Part shown: piece after piece, positions 1 through 6,450 of the stretch
Layout: each line of letters opens with the position of its first letter
How positions within the stretch are numbered: position 1 is the stretch's first letter
NCBI GenBank assembly: GCA_043782485.1
Contig: JAYWAL010000105.1
Coordinates: 1 to 11,338, forward strand
DNA from: JANXUC01 sp043782485
Lineage (GTDB): Bacteria > Acidobacteriota > Terriglobia > Terriglobales > Acidobacteriaceae
DNA: 11,338 nucleotides
Direction: 5' to 3'
Position numbers and translations under genes: made by a program
Notes under the pieces: generated by a model
Databases searched by the model: none
The model's input: the letters and a program-made list of their open reading frames with translations, nothing else
Told to the model about the DNA's origin: nothing

Positions 1-818
1 GTGTGAATGGCTTTTTGCAACGCGTCTTCCAGCGTGTCAGCCGGGGAGAGCGTGGTGAACTCGGTCAGCATAATCTCATCCAGCCGAACGCTCTCCAGCA
101 CCGACTCTAAAAATACGGCTCGCTCTTCCAACTGCGCCCCAATAAAAATGAAGAATCCCAGCATGGCAAACCAGGAACTGCGTGACCGCGTGGCCTCCGT
201 GGCATACAGAACCATACCAAGCACCATAAAAACCAGCGCTAAGCTGTGAGCGATGCTGACAGCGCGGCGGGTGGCCGTCGCCAGATCGGAACCGCGGGTA
301 AACATCGCGCGCAAGAATCGCCCGGCATCCAGCGGATAGGCTGGAATCAAGTTCACCGCCGCCAGCAGCAGGTTCACCCACACCGCGCTGCGGGCTAAAG
401 AGGCCGGGTGAATCCACGGCCAAGCGCGGAAATTGAACGCCGGATTCACGCCCAAAATCACCACTGCGGATAGCGCCGCCAGCAATAGATACACCAGCGG
501 TCCCAGCACAGCCATCCGGATTTCGCGCTGGCGGTCCGCGTCGGTCAAGCCGCGCCCGGGAAGGTCGTTGAGGATCAGCAATCCGCCGACGGGCAAAAGA
601 ATGATAGCCTTCGGGATGGCACCGGCCTTGTGCGCCAAAAACGCCAGGGCGAGCTGGTGAATGACGTTGGCCACGGCCGCAATTGCCACCAAGCCAGCAA
701 TCCCTCGGGGAAATTGCGGGTAAACCGCGCCAAGAAAAACCAGCGGGAATAGGAACCCGATGTGGACGCGAAACTCAATGCCGAAGATGCGACCGGCCGG
801 AATGGCCCAGGTTCTCAT
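1..818 (-). CDS. Site-2-protease-like (M50) membrane protein with start of a CBS domain; catalytic motif lost; partial
   Basis: The frame runs open from an ATG at 818 to the window edge, giving 272 complete residues and no stop, so the C-terminus is missing. The N-terminus (MRTWAIPAGRIFGIEFRVHI) and the membrane-helix pattern match M50 site-2 proteases, which cleave substrates within the membrane. Residues 250-272 (MLTEFTTLSPADTLEDALQKA) are the typical entry into a CBS domain pair. The zinc-binding HExxH motif, expected at residues 54-58, reads HQLAL: the catalytic Glu is Gln and the second His is Leu. The second metal motif, usually NLLPxxPMDGGR, reads NLIPAYPLDAGR (156-167) and keeps Asp164. 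The reading frame is otherwise intact, so this looks like a pseudoprotease rather than a decaying gene. It diverges from rsmD with an 80-bp gap and has no strong ribosome-binding site. Family assignment is fairly sure; loss of activity is inference from the motif. Confidence 0.85.
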   Translation of the reverse strand, partial: MRTWAIPAGRIFGIEFRVHIGFLFPLVFLGAVYPQFPRGIAGLVAIAAVANVIHQLALAFLAHKAGAIPKAIILLPVGGLLILNDLPGRGLTDADRQREIRMAVLGPLVYLLLAALSAVVILGVNPAFNFRAWPWIHPASLARSAVWVNLLLAAVNLIPAYPLDAGRFLRAMFTRGSDLATATRRAVSIAHSLALVFMVLGMVLYATEATRSRSSWFAMLGFFIFIGAQLEERAVFLESVLESVRLDEIMLTEFTTLSPADTLEDALQKAIH

Positions 819-825
819 GGTGTGG

Positions 826-855
826 TTGGCAGCACTCTTACCTCAATTGTATAGA
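826..855 (+). promoter_or_regulatory. Candidate sigma-70-type promoter for rsmD
   Basis: TTGGCA at 826-831 (5 of 6 to the -35 consensus) is followed after 18 bases by TATAGA at 850-855 (4 of 6 to the -10). It lies in the gap between the divergent site-2-protease-like gene and rsmD. Transcription would start near 862, giving a leader of about 37 bases. Sequence match only. Confidence 0.4.
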
Positions 856-898
856 AAGTAATTCCACAGCGGAGTTTAGCAAGACCGCCCGCCCAACT

Positions 899-1471
899 AT
901 GCGAGTCATCGCGGGAACATACCGAAGCCGCCCACTGGCCACGTTGCCGGGACTTGAGATTCGCCCAACCTCCGATAAGTTGCGTGAGACGCTCTTCAAC
1001 GTCCTGTGCGCGGGTAACAAGCATGCGCTGGCTGGAGCGATGTTTCTGGATCTTTTCGCGGGCACGGGCGCGGTGGGAATTGAGGCCCTGAGCCGCGGGG
1101 CCGGGAACGTGGTGTTTGTGGAGTCGTCCGCCAAGGCCGTCGGCCTCATTCGCGAGAACCTGAAATCACTCGGCGTTGAGAGTGGATATTCCCTGCTGCG
1201 GTCGGACGTGACGGCTGCTTTGCGCAAGCTGGAGGGCGCGGGGACTTCCGCCAACGTTATTTTTCTGGATCCGCCCTATGCGGGCCAGGCGCTCTACCAG
1301 GGATCACTGGAAGCGCTCAGCGCATGGAGCGGGGTTGGGCCGGAGACGTTGATCATTGCCGAGCACGACAAGCGGTTCGATCCCGGCGCGAGCGTGGGGG
1401 CGTTGCAACGCGAGCGAAAGCTGACGCAAGGCGATGCGGCGCTGAGCTTCTACCGCAAAGTGGTTACATAA
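899..1471 (+). CDS. rsmD: 16S rRNA (guanine(966)-N(2))-methyltransferase RsmD
   Basis: RsmD transfers a methyl group from S-adenosylmethionine to N2 of G966 in 16S rRNA during 30S assembly in the cytoplasm. The 190-residue product matches the family's usual length. It opens with MRVIAGTYRSRPL, which is characteristic of RsmD and fixes the start at 899; the frame is open further upstream from 683, but that extension has no family character. The SAM-binding motif I is FLDLFAGTGAVG (49-60), an acidic residue (E75) ends the second strand, and the N6/N2-methyltransferase signature is DPPY (124-127). The ribosome-binding site is weak. Its stop lies inside the 3' end of the convergent 183-residue gene (8-base overlap). 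coaD, a frequent partner of rsmD, does not follow it here. Identification is firm. Confidence 0.93.
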   Translation: MRVIAGTYRSRPLATLPGLEIRPTSDKLRETLFNVLCAGNKHALAGAMFLDLFAGTGAVGIEALSRGAGNVVFVESSAKAVGLIRENLKSLGVESGYSLLRSDVTAALRKLEGAGTSANVIFLDPPYAGQALYQGSLEALSAWSGVGPETLIIAEHDKRFDPGASVGALQRERKLTQGDAALSFYRKVVT

Positions 1472-2015
1472 TTAGTTCGTTCGCCCGCAGTGTGATGGGA
1501 TGTTGCATCTCCGCCAGTTCATTCTTCACCATGTTCAGGCCGTACACGCAGTCCTCAAAGTGCGCGGATAGCTGCTGGAACAGCGGCGCGACCTTTTGAT
1601 ACTCGAAAATTTCAAACTTGGAGACGATATAGTAGCTTTCCTTGCCCGTCTTCATGAAGTCGACAAAGGTTTCCATGCGGTTGCGCCGCAAACGACAACG
1701 GTTGATACTTTCCGGATACATGCCGGTGAAAAATAGCGCGTAGTCGCCAATGTGTTTGCGGACCTGGCGCTCGCGATCGAAAGAAGGGGCGTTGCCGAAC
1801 ACGGGATCGGATTCGAGTAGCATCGCGCCCACGTCATCCAGCGGGCGGTCGGCGGCGTCATGAATTTTGCGCAGCTGATCGACCTGGCAGAATTCTGTAA
1901 GCAGATTCGCCACGTAGTTGCTGATCTGCGGATCGCGCAGACCAATGTCGTTGGAGTAGTGGCGCGTGACGAGTTCGAGAAAAAACTGCTCGAGCGGATG
2001 GGACTCCGGTATCAT
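1464..2015 (-). CDS. Conserved-looking protein of unknown function (183 aa)
   Basis: I do not recognise a named family. The ATG at 2015 is chosen because GGAGGAG lies about 7 bases upstream of it; the frame also continues upstream to 2162, but that Arg-rich extension does not look like a real N-terminus. The 183-residue protein is soluble, without signal peptide or membrane segments, and looks mostly helical. Notable stretches are HPLEQFFLELVTRHY (6-20), YVANLLTEF (34-42), HIGDYALFFTGMYPE (88-102) and RRNRMETFVDFMKTGKESYY (110-129), the last rich in basic and aromatic residues. The gene is monocistronic on its strand: its 3' end overlaps rsmD convergently by 8 bases, and its 5' side faces the Rid-family gene across 268 bp. 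The good ribosome-binding site and stable composition support a real gene. Function unknown. Confidence 0.8.
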   Translation of the reverse strand: MIPESHPLEQFFLELVTRHYSNDIGLRDPQISNYVANLLTEFCQVDQLRKIHDAADRPLDDVGAMLLESDPVFGNAPSFDRERQVRKHIGDYALFFTGMYPESINRCRLRRNRMETFVDFMKTGKESYYIVSKFEIFEYQKVAPLFQQLSAHFEDCVYGLNMVKNELAEMQHPITLRANELIM

Positions 2016-2283
2016 TCGAGGCTCCTCCGGAAAACCCGCGATCCGTTTGGGATCGCGCATACTGAAGTAGGTTGCGGGTAGTGTGAGGCGCGGTTGTATG
2101 CGGACGCAAGTAACTTCCGTAAGACATCGACGAATTCTTTCGATACGGCACATTCGGGCCACGCAAAGTGCGCGTAAGTAGTTGGAATTGGCAGTCGCAG
2201 GCGGCGGGTGCTAGCGAAATGTGAAATTGTTTGCAGCTTGGATGGACCAAAATTTTAGCGAAAACTTATCAGGAGGACAATTT
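2016..2283. other. Divergent intergenic region
   Basis: This 268-bp gap separates the unknown 183-residue gene (minus strand) from the Rid-family gene (plus strand). It must hold both promoters, but I see no pair of -35 and -10 boxes good enough to call. It contains strong Shine-Dalgarno sequences for both flanking genes: GGAGGAG on the minus strand within about 2022-2028, and AGGAGG at 2271-2276 on the plus strand. Nothing else stands out. Confidence 0.6.
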
Positions 2284-2673
2284 ATGGAACGGCAAAACAT
2301 CTCCAGCGGCGCGCCCTGGGAGCCGATCGTGGGCTATTCCCGTGCCGTACGGATCGGGCCGCACGTACACGTTTCGGGTACGACGGCGACCAAGGACGGC
2401 AAGATTATCGGCCTGGGCGATGTCTACGCCCAAACCGTGCAGACGCTCCGCAACATTGAGGCCGCTTTAACGAGCGCCGGTGCTTCCCTCAAAGATGTTG
2501 TGCGGACGCGAATTTACGTTACCGAAATTCGCGAGTGGGAAAAAGTAGGGAAGGCACACGGTGAGTTCTTTGGCGAGATTCGTCCCGCGACCGCCATGGT
2601 GGAAGTTAGCGGGCTGGTCAGTCCGGAAATGCTGGTGGAAATTGAAGCGGATGCGTTTGTGAACGAAGGCTGA
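2284..2673 (+). CDS. Rid-family (YjgF/YER057c/UK114) protein lacking the RidA catalytic Arg
   Basis: The 129-residue product has the length and fold signature of the Rid/YjgF family, small cytoplasmic trimers. True RidA members hydrolyse reactive enamine/imine intermediates from PLP enzymes. The ATG at 2284 is fixed by AGGAGG seven bases upstream. Family landmarks are HVHVSGTTA (28-36), the YAQTVQTLRNIEAAL helix, VRTRIYVT, and the C-terminal block RPATAMVEVSGL followed by VEIEADAFV. In enteric RidA the last block reads PARSCVEV and its Arg (R105 in E. coli) is needed for imine hydrolysis; here that position is Thr. The protein therefore belongs to a Rid subgroup without the canonical deaminase residue, and its substrate is uncertain. 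It is the first gene of a same-strand cluster, 29 bases ahead of an exported amidohydrolase. Confidence 0.9.
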   Translation: MERQNISSGAPWEPIVGYSRAVRIGPHVHVSGTTATKDGKIIGLGDVYAQTVQTLRNIEAALTSAGASLKDVVRTRIYVTEIREWEKVGKAHGEFFGEIRPATAMVEVSGLVSPEMLVEIEADAFVNEG

Positions 2674-2676
2674 AAC

Positions 2677-2704
2677 AGCGAGGGCCAAATAGCGAGGGTT
2701 AAAT
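2677..2704 (+). repeat. 14-bp tandem duplication covering the ribosome-binding site
   Basis: AGCGAGGGCCAAAT (2677-2690) is followed directly by AGCGAGGGTTAAAT (2691-2704), with 12 of 14 positions identical. Each copy holds a GAGGG Shine-Dalgarno-like core. The second copy runs into the ATGATGATG start of the next gene, so that gene appears to have a duplicated ribosome-binding region. Confidence 0.7.
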
Positions 2705-3998
2705 GATGATGAGATTTCTGCGGGTAGCGGGTGTATTTTTTGCCAGCGCTGTTGCACTGGCGCAACAAGTAACAGTGGTTCGCGCTGGCGTGTTGATTGA
2801 TGGCAAATCCGATGCCGCGCGGCACAATCAGGTGATTGTCATTCGGGACAACAAGATTGAGAGCGTAGGTGACGCCGCGGATGCCAAGATTCCCGCTGGC
2901 GCAACCGTGATCGATCTCTCCCATGCCACCGTGCTGCCGGGGCTGATTGATGCCCACACCCATATTTTCCTCCAGGGCGAAGTTCCGGCTGATGGCGGTT
3001 ATGACGTCCAGTTGCTGAAGTATCCGCTGGCATATCGTGCGGCGCGGGCGACTGTGGCGGCGCGTCGGGCGCTCGAGCAGGGCTTCACCACGCTGCGCGA
3101 TGTGGAAACGGAAGGCGCGGGTTATGGCGATGTCGGCATCAAGCAAGCCATCGAAGAGGGCATCATTCCCGGGCCGCGTCTGTTTGTCGTCACGCGGGCG
3201 ATCTCGACCACAGGTGGCTACCCACTGGAGGGTTATGCCCCGGAGATTGAGGTTCCCAAGGGAGCGCAGTTGATTGATGGCGCGGTGGAAGCCCGCAAAG
3301 CGGCGCGCCAGCAGCTAGACCATGGCGCCGATTGGATCAAGGTCTACATGACGCACCGTTCCTGGATTGGAAAAGGCGGCGAATTGGTCTCGCAGCCGAC
3401 GCTAACACTGGAGGAAATTCAGGCTATCACCGATGAAGTCCACGGCTGGGGCAAGCGGGTCGCGTGCCACGCGTATAGCGGCATTGGCTTGCATCGGGCC
3501 ATTGAAGGCGGCTGTGACTCCATTGAGCACGGCCTTGATTTGGATGACGCGGCCATCACGGAAATGACCAAGCGGAACACGTGGTATGTTCCCACGCTGG
3601 CTGTTTACTACGTCGACTGGGCGCCGGAGAATACGCCCGATGGGCAACGGGATCGCGAGCGGGCCACCGTGCACGAAGAGTCCTTCAAGAAGGCCTTAAA
3701 AGCCCGGCTGAAGATTGCCTTCGGTACCGATGTGGGCGGCTTCCCGTGGACCGAGCCGATTGCTCAGGAATTTCTGCTGATGACCAAGTTCGGCATGACA
3801 CCCATGGACGCAATCCGCAGCGCTACCTCGCGCGCGGCCGAATTGCTGGACCGCCAAGGCCAACTGGGCGAGATTCGACCCGGCGCTTTCGCTGATCTTG
3901 TCGCGGTCGACGGAGACCCGCTGGCGGATATCAAGGAGCTGGAGCATGTGCGCTTTGTCATGAAAGATGGGAAAGTCTTCAAGAACGAAACAAAATGA
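2703..3998 (+). CDS. Exported metal-dependent amidohydrolase (imidazolonepropionase/prolidase-like)
   Basis: A 431-residue amidohydrolase-superfamily enzyme of the group annotated imidazolonepropionase-like or Xaa-Pro/Xaa-Arg dipeptidase. Residues 1-20 form a signal peptide with an ALA cleavage site before QQ, so it should act in the periplasm or beyond. A small beta-sandwich segment precedes the TIM-barrel, where all expected metal ligands are present: HxH in DAHTHIF (H85, H87), the Lys likely to be carboxylated in DWIKVYM (K213), H256 in ACHAYSG, H276 in SIEHG and D343 in GTDVGG. The C-terminal AVDGDPLADI block closes the sandwich domain. It starts with ATGATGATG; any of the three could be used. 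It lies 29 bases after the Rid-family gene and 47 before the DoxX-like gene, and is paralogous to the 4547-5863 product. The exact substrate cannot be read from sequence; hydrolysis of a dipeptide or cyclic amide is likely. Confidence 0.88.
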   Translation: MMMRFLRVAGVFFASAVALAQQVTVVRAGVLIDGKSDAARHNQVIVIRDNKIESVGDAADAKIPAGATVIDLSHATVLPGLIDAHTHIFLQGEVPADGGYDVQLLKYPLAYRAARATVAARRALEQGFTTLRDVETEGAGYGDVGIKQAIEEGIIPGPRLFVVTRAISTTGGYPLEGYAPEIEVPKGAQLIDGAVEARKAARQQLDHGADWIKVYMTHRSWIGKGGELVSQPTLTLEEIQAITDEVHGWGKRVACHAYSGIGLHRAIEGGCDSIEHGLDLDDAAITEMTKRNTWYVPTLAVYYVDWAPENTPDGQRDRERATVHEESFKKALKARLKIAFGTDVGGFPWTEPIAQEFLLMTKFGMTPMDAIRSATSRAAELLDRQGQLGEIRPGAFADLVAVDGDPLADIKELEHVRFVMKDGKVFKNETK

Positions 3999-4023
3999 TT
4001 TCAACCCGTGGCAGGCATATAAT
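3996..4023 (+). promoter_or_regulatory. Possible internal promoter before the DoxX-like gene
   Basis: A perfect TATAAT lies at 4018-4023 in the 47-bp gap between the first amidohydrolase and the DoxX-like gene. The only upstream partner is a poor -35 (TGATTT at 3996-4001, spacer 16). Transcription from it would start near 4030 and leave a leader just long enough for the TAGGAG ribosome-binding site. This could uncouple the last two genes from the first two. Confidence 0.35.
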
Positions 4024-4045
4024 TTGCTTCCATCTGTAGGAGCGT

Positions 4046-4516
4046 ATGGCGCGACTTTCCAGTCCTCTCCAAAAAACGATTGCCATTGTCCGCATTCTGA
4101 CGGCAGCCATCTTCATCTTGTTCGGGCAGTATAAGTTGTTTACACCAGCGTTCGCGCATGGTGGTTTCGAGCAGTACGTCTCCGGCTTTGTGCAGAGCCA
4201 GGCCGTCGGGTTCTATCGAGGTTTTCTGGCTGGCGTGGTGCTGCCGCATCCCGTTTTGTTTGCCTATACAGTCGGACTCATCGAGCTGGTGATTGGGCTT
4301 TGCCTGCTGGCCGGCTTCTGGGTTCGCGCGGCTTCCGTGCTCGGCGCGCTGCATATGCTCAGCCTCACGCTCGCCACATGGTGGGGTCCCGGGCACGATG
4401 CTCCTTTGTGGCAGTACTTTGGTGCGGAACTCGATCACCTGCCGCTGCTGTTCTTGTTTGTCATCTTCTTCATGGCGGACTCCGGGCAAACCTGGGGCCT
4501 GGACGGCCGTCGTTAG
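4046..4516 (+). CDS. DoxX-like integral membrane protein
   Basis: The 156-residue product has four predicted transmembrane helices (about 11-27, 69-91, 93-112 and 130-146) and the overall pattern of the DoxX/DoxD family of inner-membrane proteins. The helix-1 segment ARLSSPLQKTIAIVRILTAA, the GQYKLF turn and the GLIELVIGLCLLAGFWVR hairpin are typical. Family members have been linked to thiosulfate:quinone oxidoreduction or redox and detoxification complexes, but most are uncharacterised, so no reaction is assigned. The start is supported by TAGGAG about five bases upstream. It sits between two exported amidohydrolases (gaps of 47 and 30 bases), which suggests co-expression. HDAPLWQYFGAELDHLP (117-133) is a His/Asp/Glu-bearing loop between helices 3 and 4 that could bind a ligand or metal; that is speculation. 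Confidence 0.8.
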   Translation: MARLSSPLQKTIAIVRILTAAIFILFGQYKLFTPAFAHGGFEQYVSGFVQSQAVGFYRGFLAGVVLPHPVLFAYTVGLIELVIGLCLLAGFWVRAASVLGALHMLSLTLATWWGPGHDAPLWQYFGAELDHLPLLFLFVIFFMADSGQTWGLDGRR

Positions 4517-4546
4517 CATTGCTTCCAACTCCAATTTAGAGGGCTT

Positions 4547-5863
4547 ATGAAACGCACACAGCACTTCGTCCTGGCTGGGTTACTCGCTGGCATCTGGATC
4601 ACTGGCCAAGCTCTGGCACAAACGCCGGTCCACCGCGTGATCGTGAAGGCGGGCCGCTTGCTCGACGTAAAGTCCGGGCAGATCCTTCGCGATCAAATGA
4701 TCGTGATTGAGAACGACAAGATCGTCAGTGTCGGAGCCGCCTCCGAAGCGGCCACCACGTCAGCTAAGGTCGCGAACGCCACGGTCATCGACCTGCCAAA
4801 CGCCACGGTTCTGCCCGGCATGATTGACGCGCACACGCACCTGACGATGGACCCCGGACACTTTGGCTACGACGGCCTCGCCATTTCCACTCCGCGGGAG
4901 GCGCTGATCGGCGCGAAAAACGCCCGCGCCACATTACTCGCGGGCTTTACCACGGTTCGTAATGTGGGCGCGGGAGGCTACAGCGATATCGCCTTGCGCG
5001 ACGCCATCAACGACGGGGATATCCCCGGGCCGCGCATTCTGGCCAGCGGTCCTGCCCTCGGCATTACTGGCGGGCACTGCGACAATGACCTGCTGCCCTA
5101 CGACTACCACGCCACCGCGGAAGGCGTTGCCGATGGCGTCGAAGCCGTGCAGCACAAGGTGCGGGAAGTCATCAAGTATGGCGCGGATGTGATCAAGATC
5201 TGTGCCACCGGGGGCGTCCTCTCCAAAGGCGACGACCCCAACGCCTCACAATTCACTCTGGAAGAAATGAAAGCGATCGTCGCCGATGCGCACCGCCTCG
5301 GCCGCAGAGTTGCCGCGCATGCTCACGGCGCGCAGGGCGTGCAGCTTGCGTCTGAGGCGGGTGTTGATTCCATCGAGCATGGCCATCTCATGGACGATGC
5401 TTCCATCGCCACCCTCAAGAGAAATGGAACCTACATCGTTCCCACGCTCTACCTAATGGACTGGAATCGAGAGAACGCCGACAAAGCCAATCTCCCCAAC
5501 TTTCTCAAAGCCAAGATGGCCATGGTCTCCGAGCAGGGCGCGAAGAATCTCCAACGGGCGTTTGCAGCTGGCGTCAAGGTTGCGCTTGGCACCGACGCCG
5601 CCGTTTACCCCCATGGCCTCAACGCGCACGAGTTTGCCGTCTACGTTCGCCTCGGCATGACGCCCATCCAAGCCATCCGCACGGGCACGTTAAATGCTGC
5701 GGATTTACTGGGTTGGGCGAACAAAGTTGGATCGATCGAGCCCGGCAAATGGGCTGACATCGTCGCGGTAGACGGTGATCCGCTCGCGGATATCACCACG
5801 CTTCAGCGGGTAAAGTTTGTGATGAAGGGTGGGGAAGTGGTGAAGAACGACTACGGTCACTGA
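4547..5863 (+). CDS. Exported metal-dependent amidohydrolase (Xaa-Arg/Xaa-Pro dipeptidase-like)
   Basis: The second, paralogous amidohydrolase of the cluster has 438 residues. The signal peptide ends near residue 24 (GQALA before QT). Metal ligands are complete: DAHTHL (H96, H98), the carboxylation-type Lys in ADVIKICATGG (K217), H258 in AAHAHG, H278 in SIEHGH and D350 in GTDAA. The GITGGHCDNDLLPYD segment (172-186) and the KICATGGVLS loop resemble the characterised dipeptidases of this superfamily group (Sgx9260/Cc2672-like) more closely than the first paralog does, so a dipeptidase role is the best guess. A GAGGG ribosome-binding site precedes the ATG. It shares with its neighbour the IPGPR, SIEHG and VDGDPLADI blocks, yet differs in the loops around the active site, so the pair probably handles different substrates. 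It is the last gene of the cluster; a strong terminator follows. Confidence 0.88.
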   Translation: MKRTQHFVLAGLLAGIWITGQALAQTPVHRVIVKAGRLLDVKSGQILRDQMIVIENDKIVSVGAASEAATTSAKVANATVIDLPNATVLPGMIDAHTHLTMDPGHFGYDGLAISTPREALIGAKNARATLLAGFTTVRNVGAGGYSDIALRDAINDGDIPGPRILASGPALGITGGHCDNDLLPYDYHATAEGVADGVEAVQHKVREVIKYGADVIKICATGGVLSKGDDPNASQFTLEEMKAIVADAHRLGRRVAAHAHGAQGVQLASEAGVDSIEHGHLMDDASIATLKRNGTYIVPTLYLMDWNRENADKANLPNFLKAKMAMVSEQGAKNLQRAFAAGVKVALGTDAAVYPHGLNAHEFAVYVRLGMTPIQAIRTGTLNAADLLGWANKVGSIEPGKWADIVAVDGDPLADITTLQRVKFVMKGGEVVKNDYGH

Positions 5864-5875
5864 GCACAGATTTCT

Positions 5876-5919
5876 AAGATCAAAACATTTAAGATAAAAA
5901 CATTAAGATAAAAACAAAG
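5876..5919. repeat. Three tandem A-rich 14-15-bp repeats
   Basis: AAGATCAAAACATTT (5876-5890), AAGATAAAAACATT (5891-5904) and AAGATAAAAACAAAG (5905-5919) follow one another without gaps. They are AT-rich in a GC-rich neighbourhood. On the minus strand they give several T-runs directly after the terminator hairpin of the HU gene. Confidence 0.75.
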
Positions 5920-5951
5920 GGCCGGGAGTGAACCCGGCCCTTCCGTTTTTT
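5917..5951. terminator. Bidirectional Rho-independent terminator
   Basis: GGGCCGGG (5919-5926) and CCCGGCCC (5933-5940) form a perfect 8-bp GC stem around a 6-base loop, extended by two A-T pairs. The plus-strand side ends in TTCCG followed by a run of Ts (5946-5951). The minus-strand side ends in TTTGTTTTTATC. It sits between the convergent second amidohydrolase and HU genes and can terminate both. Confidence 0.9.
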
Positions 5952-5965
5952 CGCCCAAGCGAAAA

Positions 5966-6262
5966 CTACGCCTTCTTCGGTGCGATGGCATCCTTCGCGG
6001 ACTTGGCGAGATAGAACTTCGCCGTGGTCTTGGCCGCGATCTTGATGGCTTCGCCCGTCTGCGGGTTGCGGCCCATGCGCGCCTTGCGGTGTACCTTCTT
6101 CAAACGGCCCAGGCCGGGAAGAACGAACAAGCCGTTCTTCTTGGCTTCCTTCACCGCCAGGTCAACAACCTGTTCTAAAAACGCCGCCGTATCCTTGTTG
6201 CTCAAGCTCGTCTTTTCCGCCAGGTAGCGGACGACTTGACTCTTGGTCATTCCTGCAGCCAT
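5966..6262 (-). CDS. HU/IHF-family DNA-binding protein
   Basis: A 98-residue nucleoid protein that bends and compacts DNA as a dimer. The helical N-terminal half (MTKSQVVRYLAEKTSLSNKD) is followed by the beta-arm signature: LPGLGRLKKVHRKARMGRNP and then QTGEAIKIAAKTTAKF, with the DNA-intercalating Pro at residue 67. The C-terminus is Lys/Ala-rich. AAGGAGG lies four bases upstream of the ATG at 6262 and selects it over the internal ATG four codons later. The gene is alone on its strand, ends at the shared hairpin terminator, and has a 7-bp dyad about 37-58 bases upstream of its start that may be an operator. HU and IHF subunits cannot be told apart reliably by eye; the GRNPQTGE arm is common to both. 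Confidence 0.93.
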   Translation of the reverse strand: MAAGMTKSQVVRYLAEKTSLSNKDTAAFLEQVVDLAVKEAKKNGLFVLPGLGRLKKVHRKARMGRNPQTGEAIKIAAKTTAKFYLAKSAKDAIAPKKA

Positions 6263-6298
6263 GAATCCTCCTTCGAAAACCTCATTGAAAATACTGTT

Positions 6299-6320
6299 AC
6301 TGCGCGAATCTTAGCGCAGT
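6299..6320. promoter_or_regulatory. Operator-like dyad upstream of the HU gene
   Basis: ACTGCGC (6299-6305) and GCGCAGT (6314-6320) are perfect 7-bp inverted arms around an 8-base centre. Read on the HU-coding strand, the centre contains TAAGAT, a possible -10 box (4 of 6). The arrangement suits a repressor site overlapping a promoter, or a hairpin in the HU mRNA leader. The binding protein is unknown. Confidence 0.4.
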
Positions 6321-6450
6321 CGCCTGTGGAAAAACAGCAATTTTAGGGCTATTTCGCAAGATTTAGACTCAAGAGTGCCTAAATGGGCAAATTTGGAGCG
6401 GGTTTGAGCCACTTCGCCCCCTCCGCAGCCGCTAAAATCGCCCCTGTTCG

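Noticed and set aside
838..1254. Minus-strand open frame of 138 codons
   Set aside because: Antisense to rsmD and without ribosome-binding site or recognisable motif.
2514..3146. Minus-strand open frame of 210 codons
   Set aside because: It lies antisense to the Rid-family and first amidohydrolase genes, which have full family motifs; its length follows from codon bias on the other strand.
4001..4564. Minus-strand open frame of 187 codons
   Set aside because: Antisense to the DoxX-like gene; low-complexity Gln/Glu/His composition is the complement of hydrophobic codons, with no family features.
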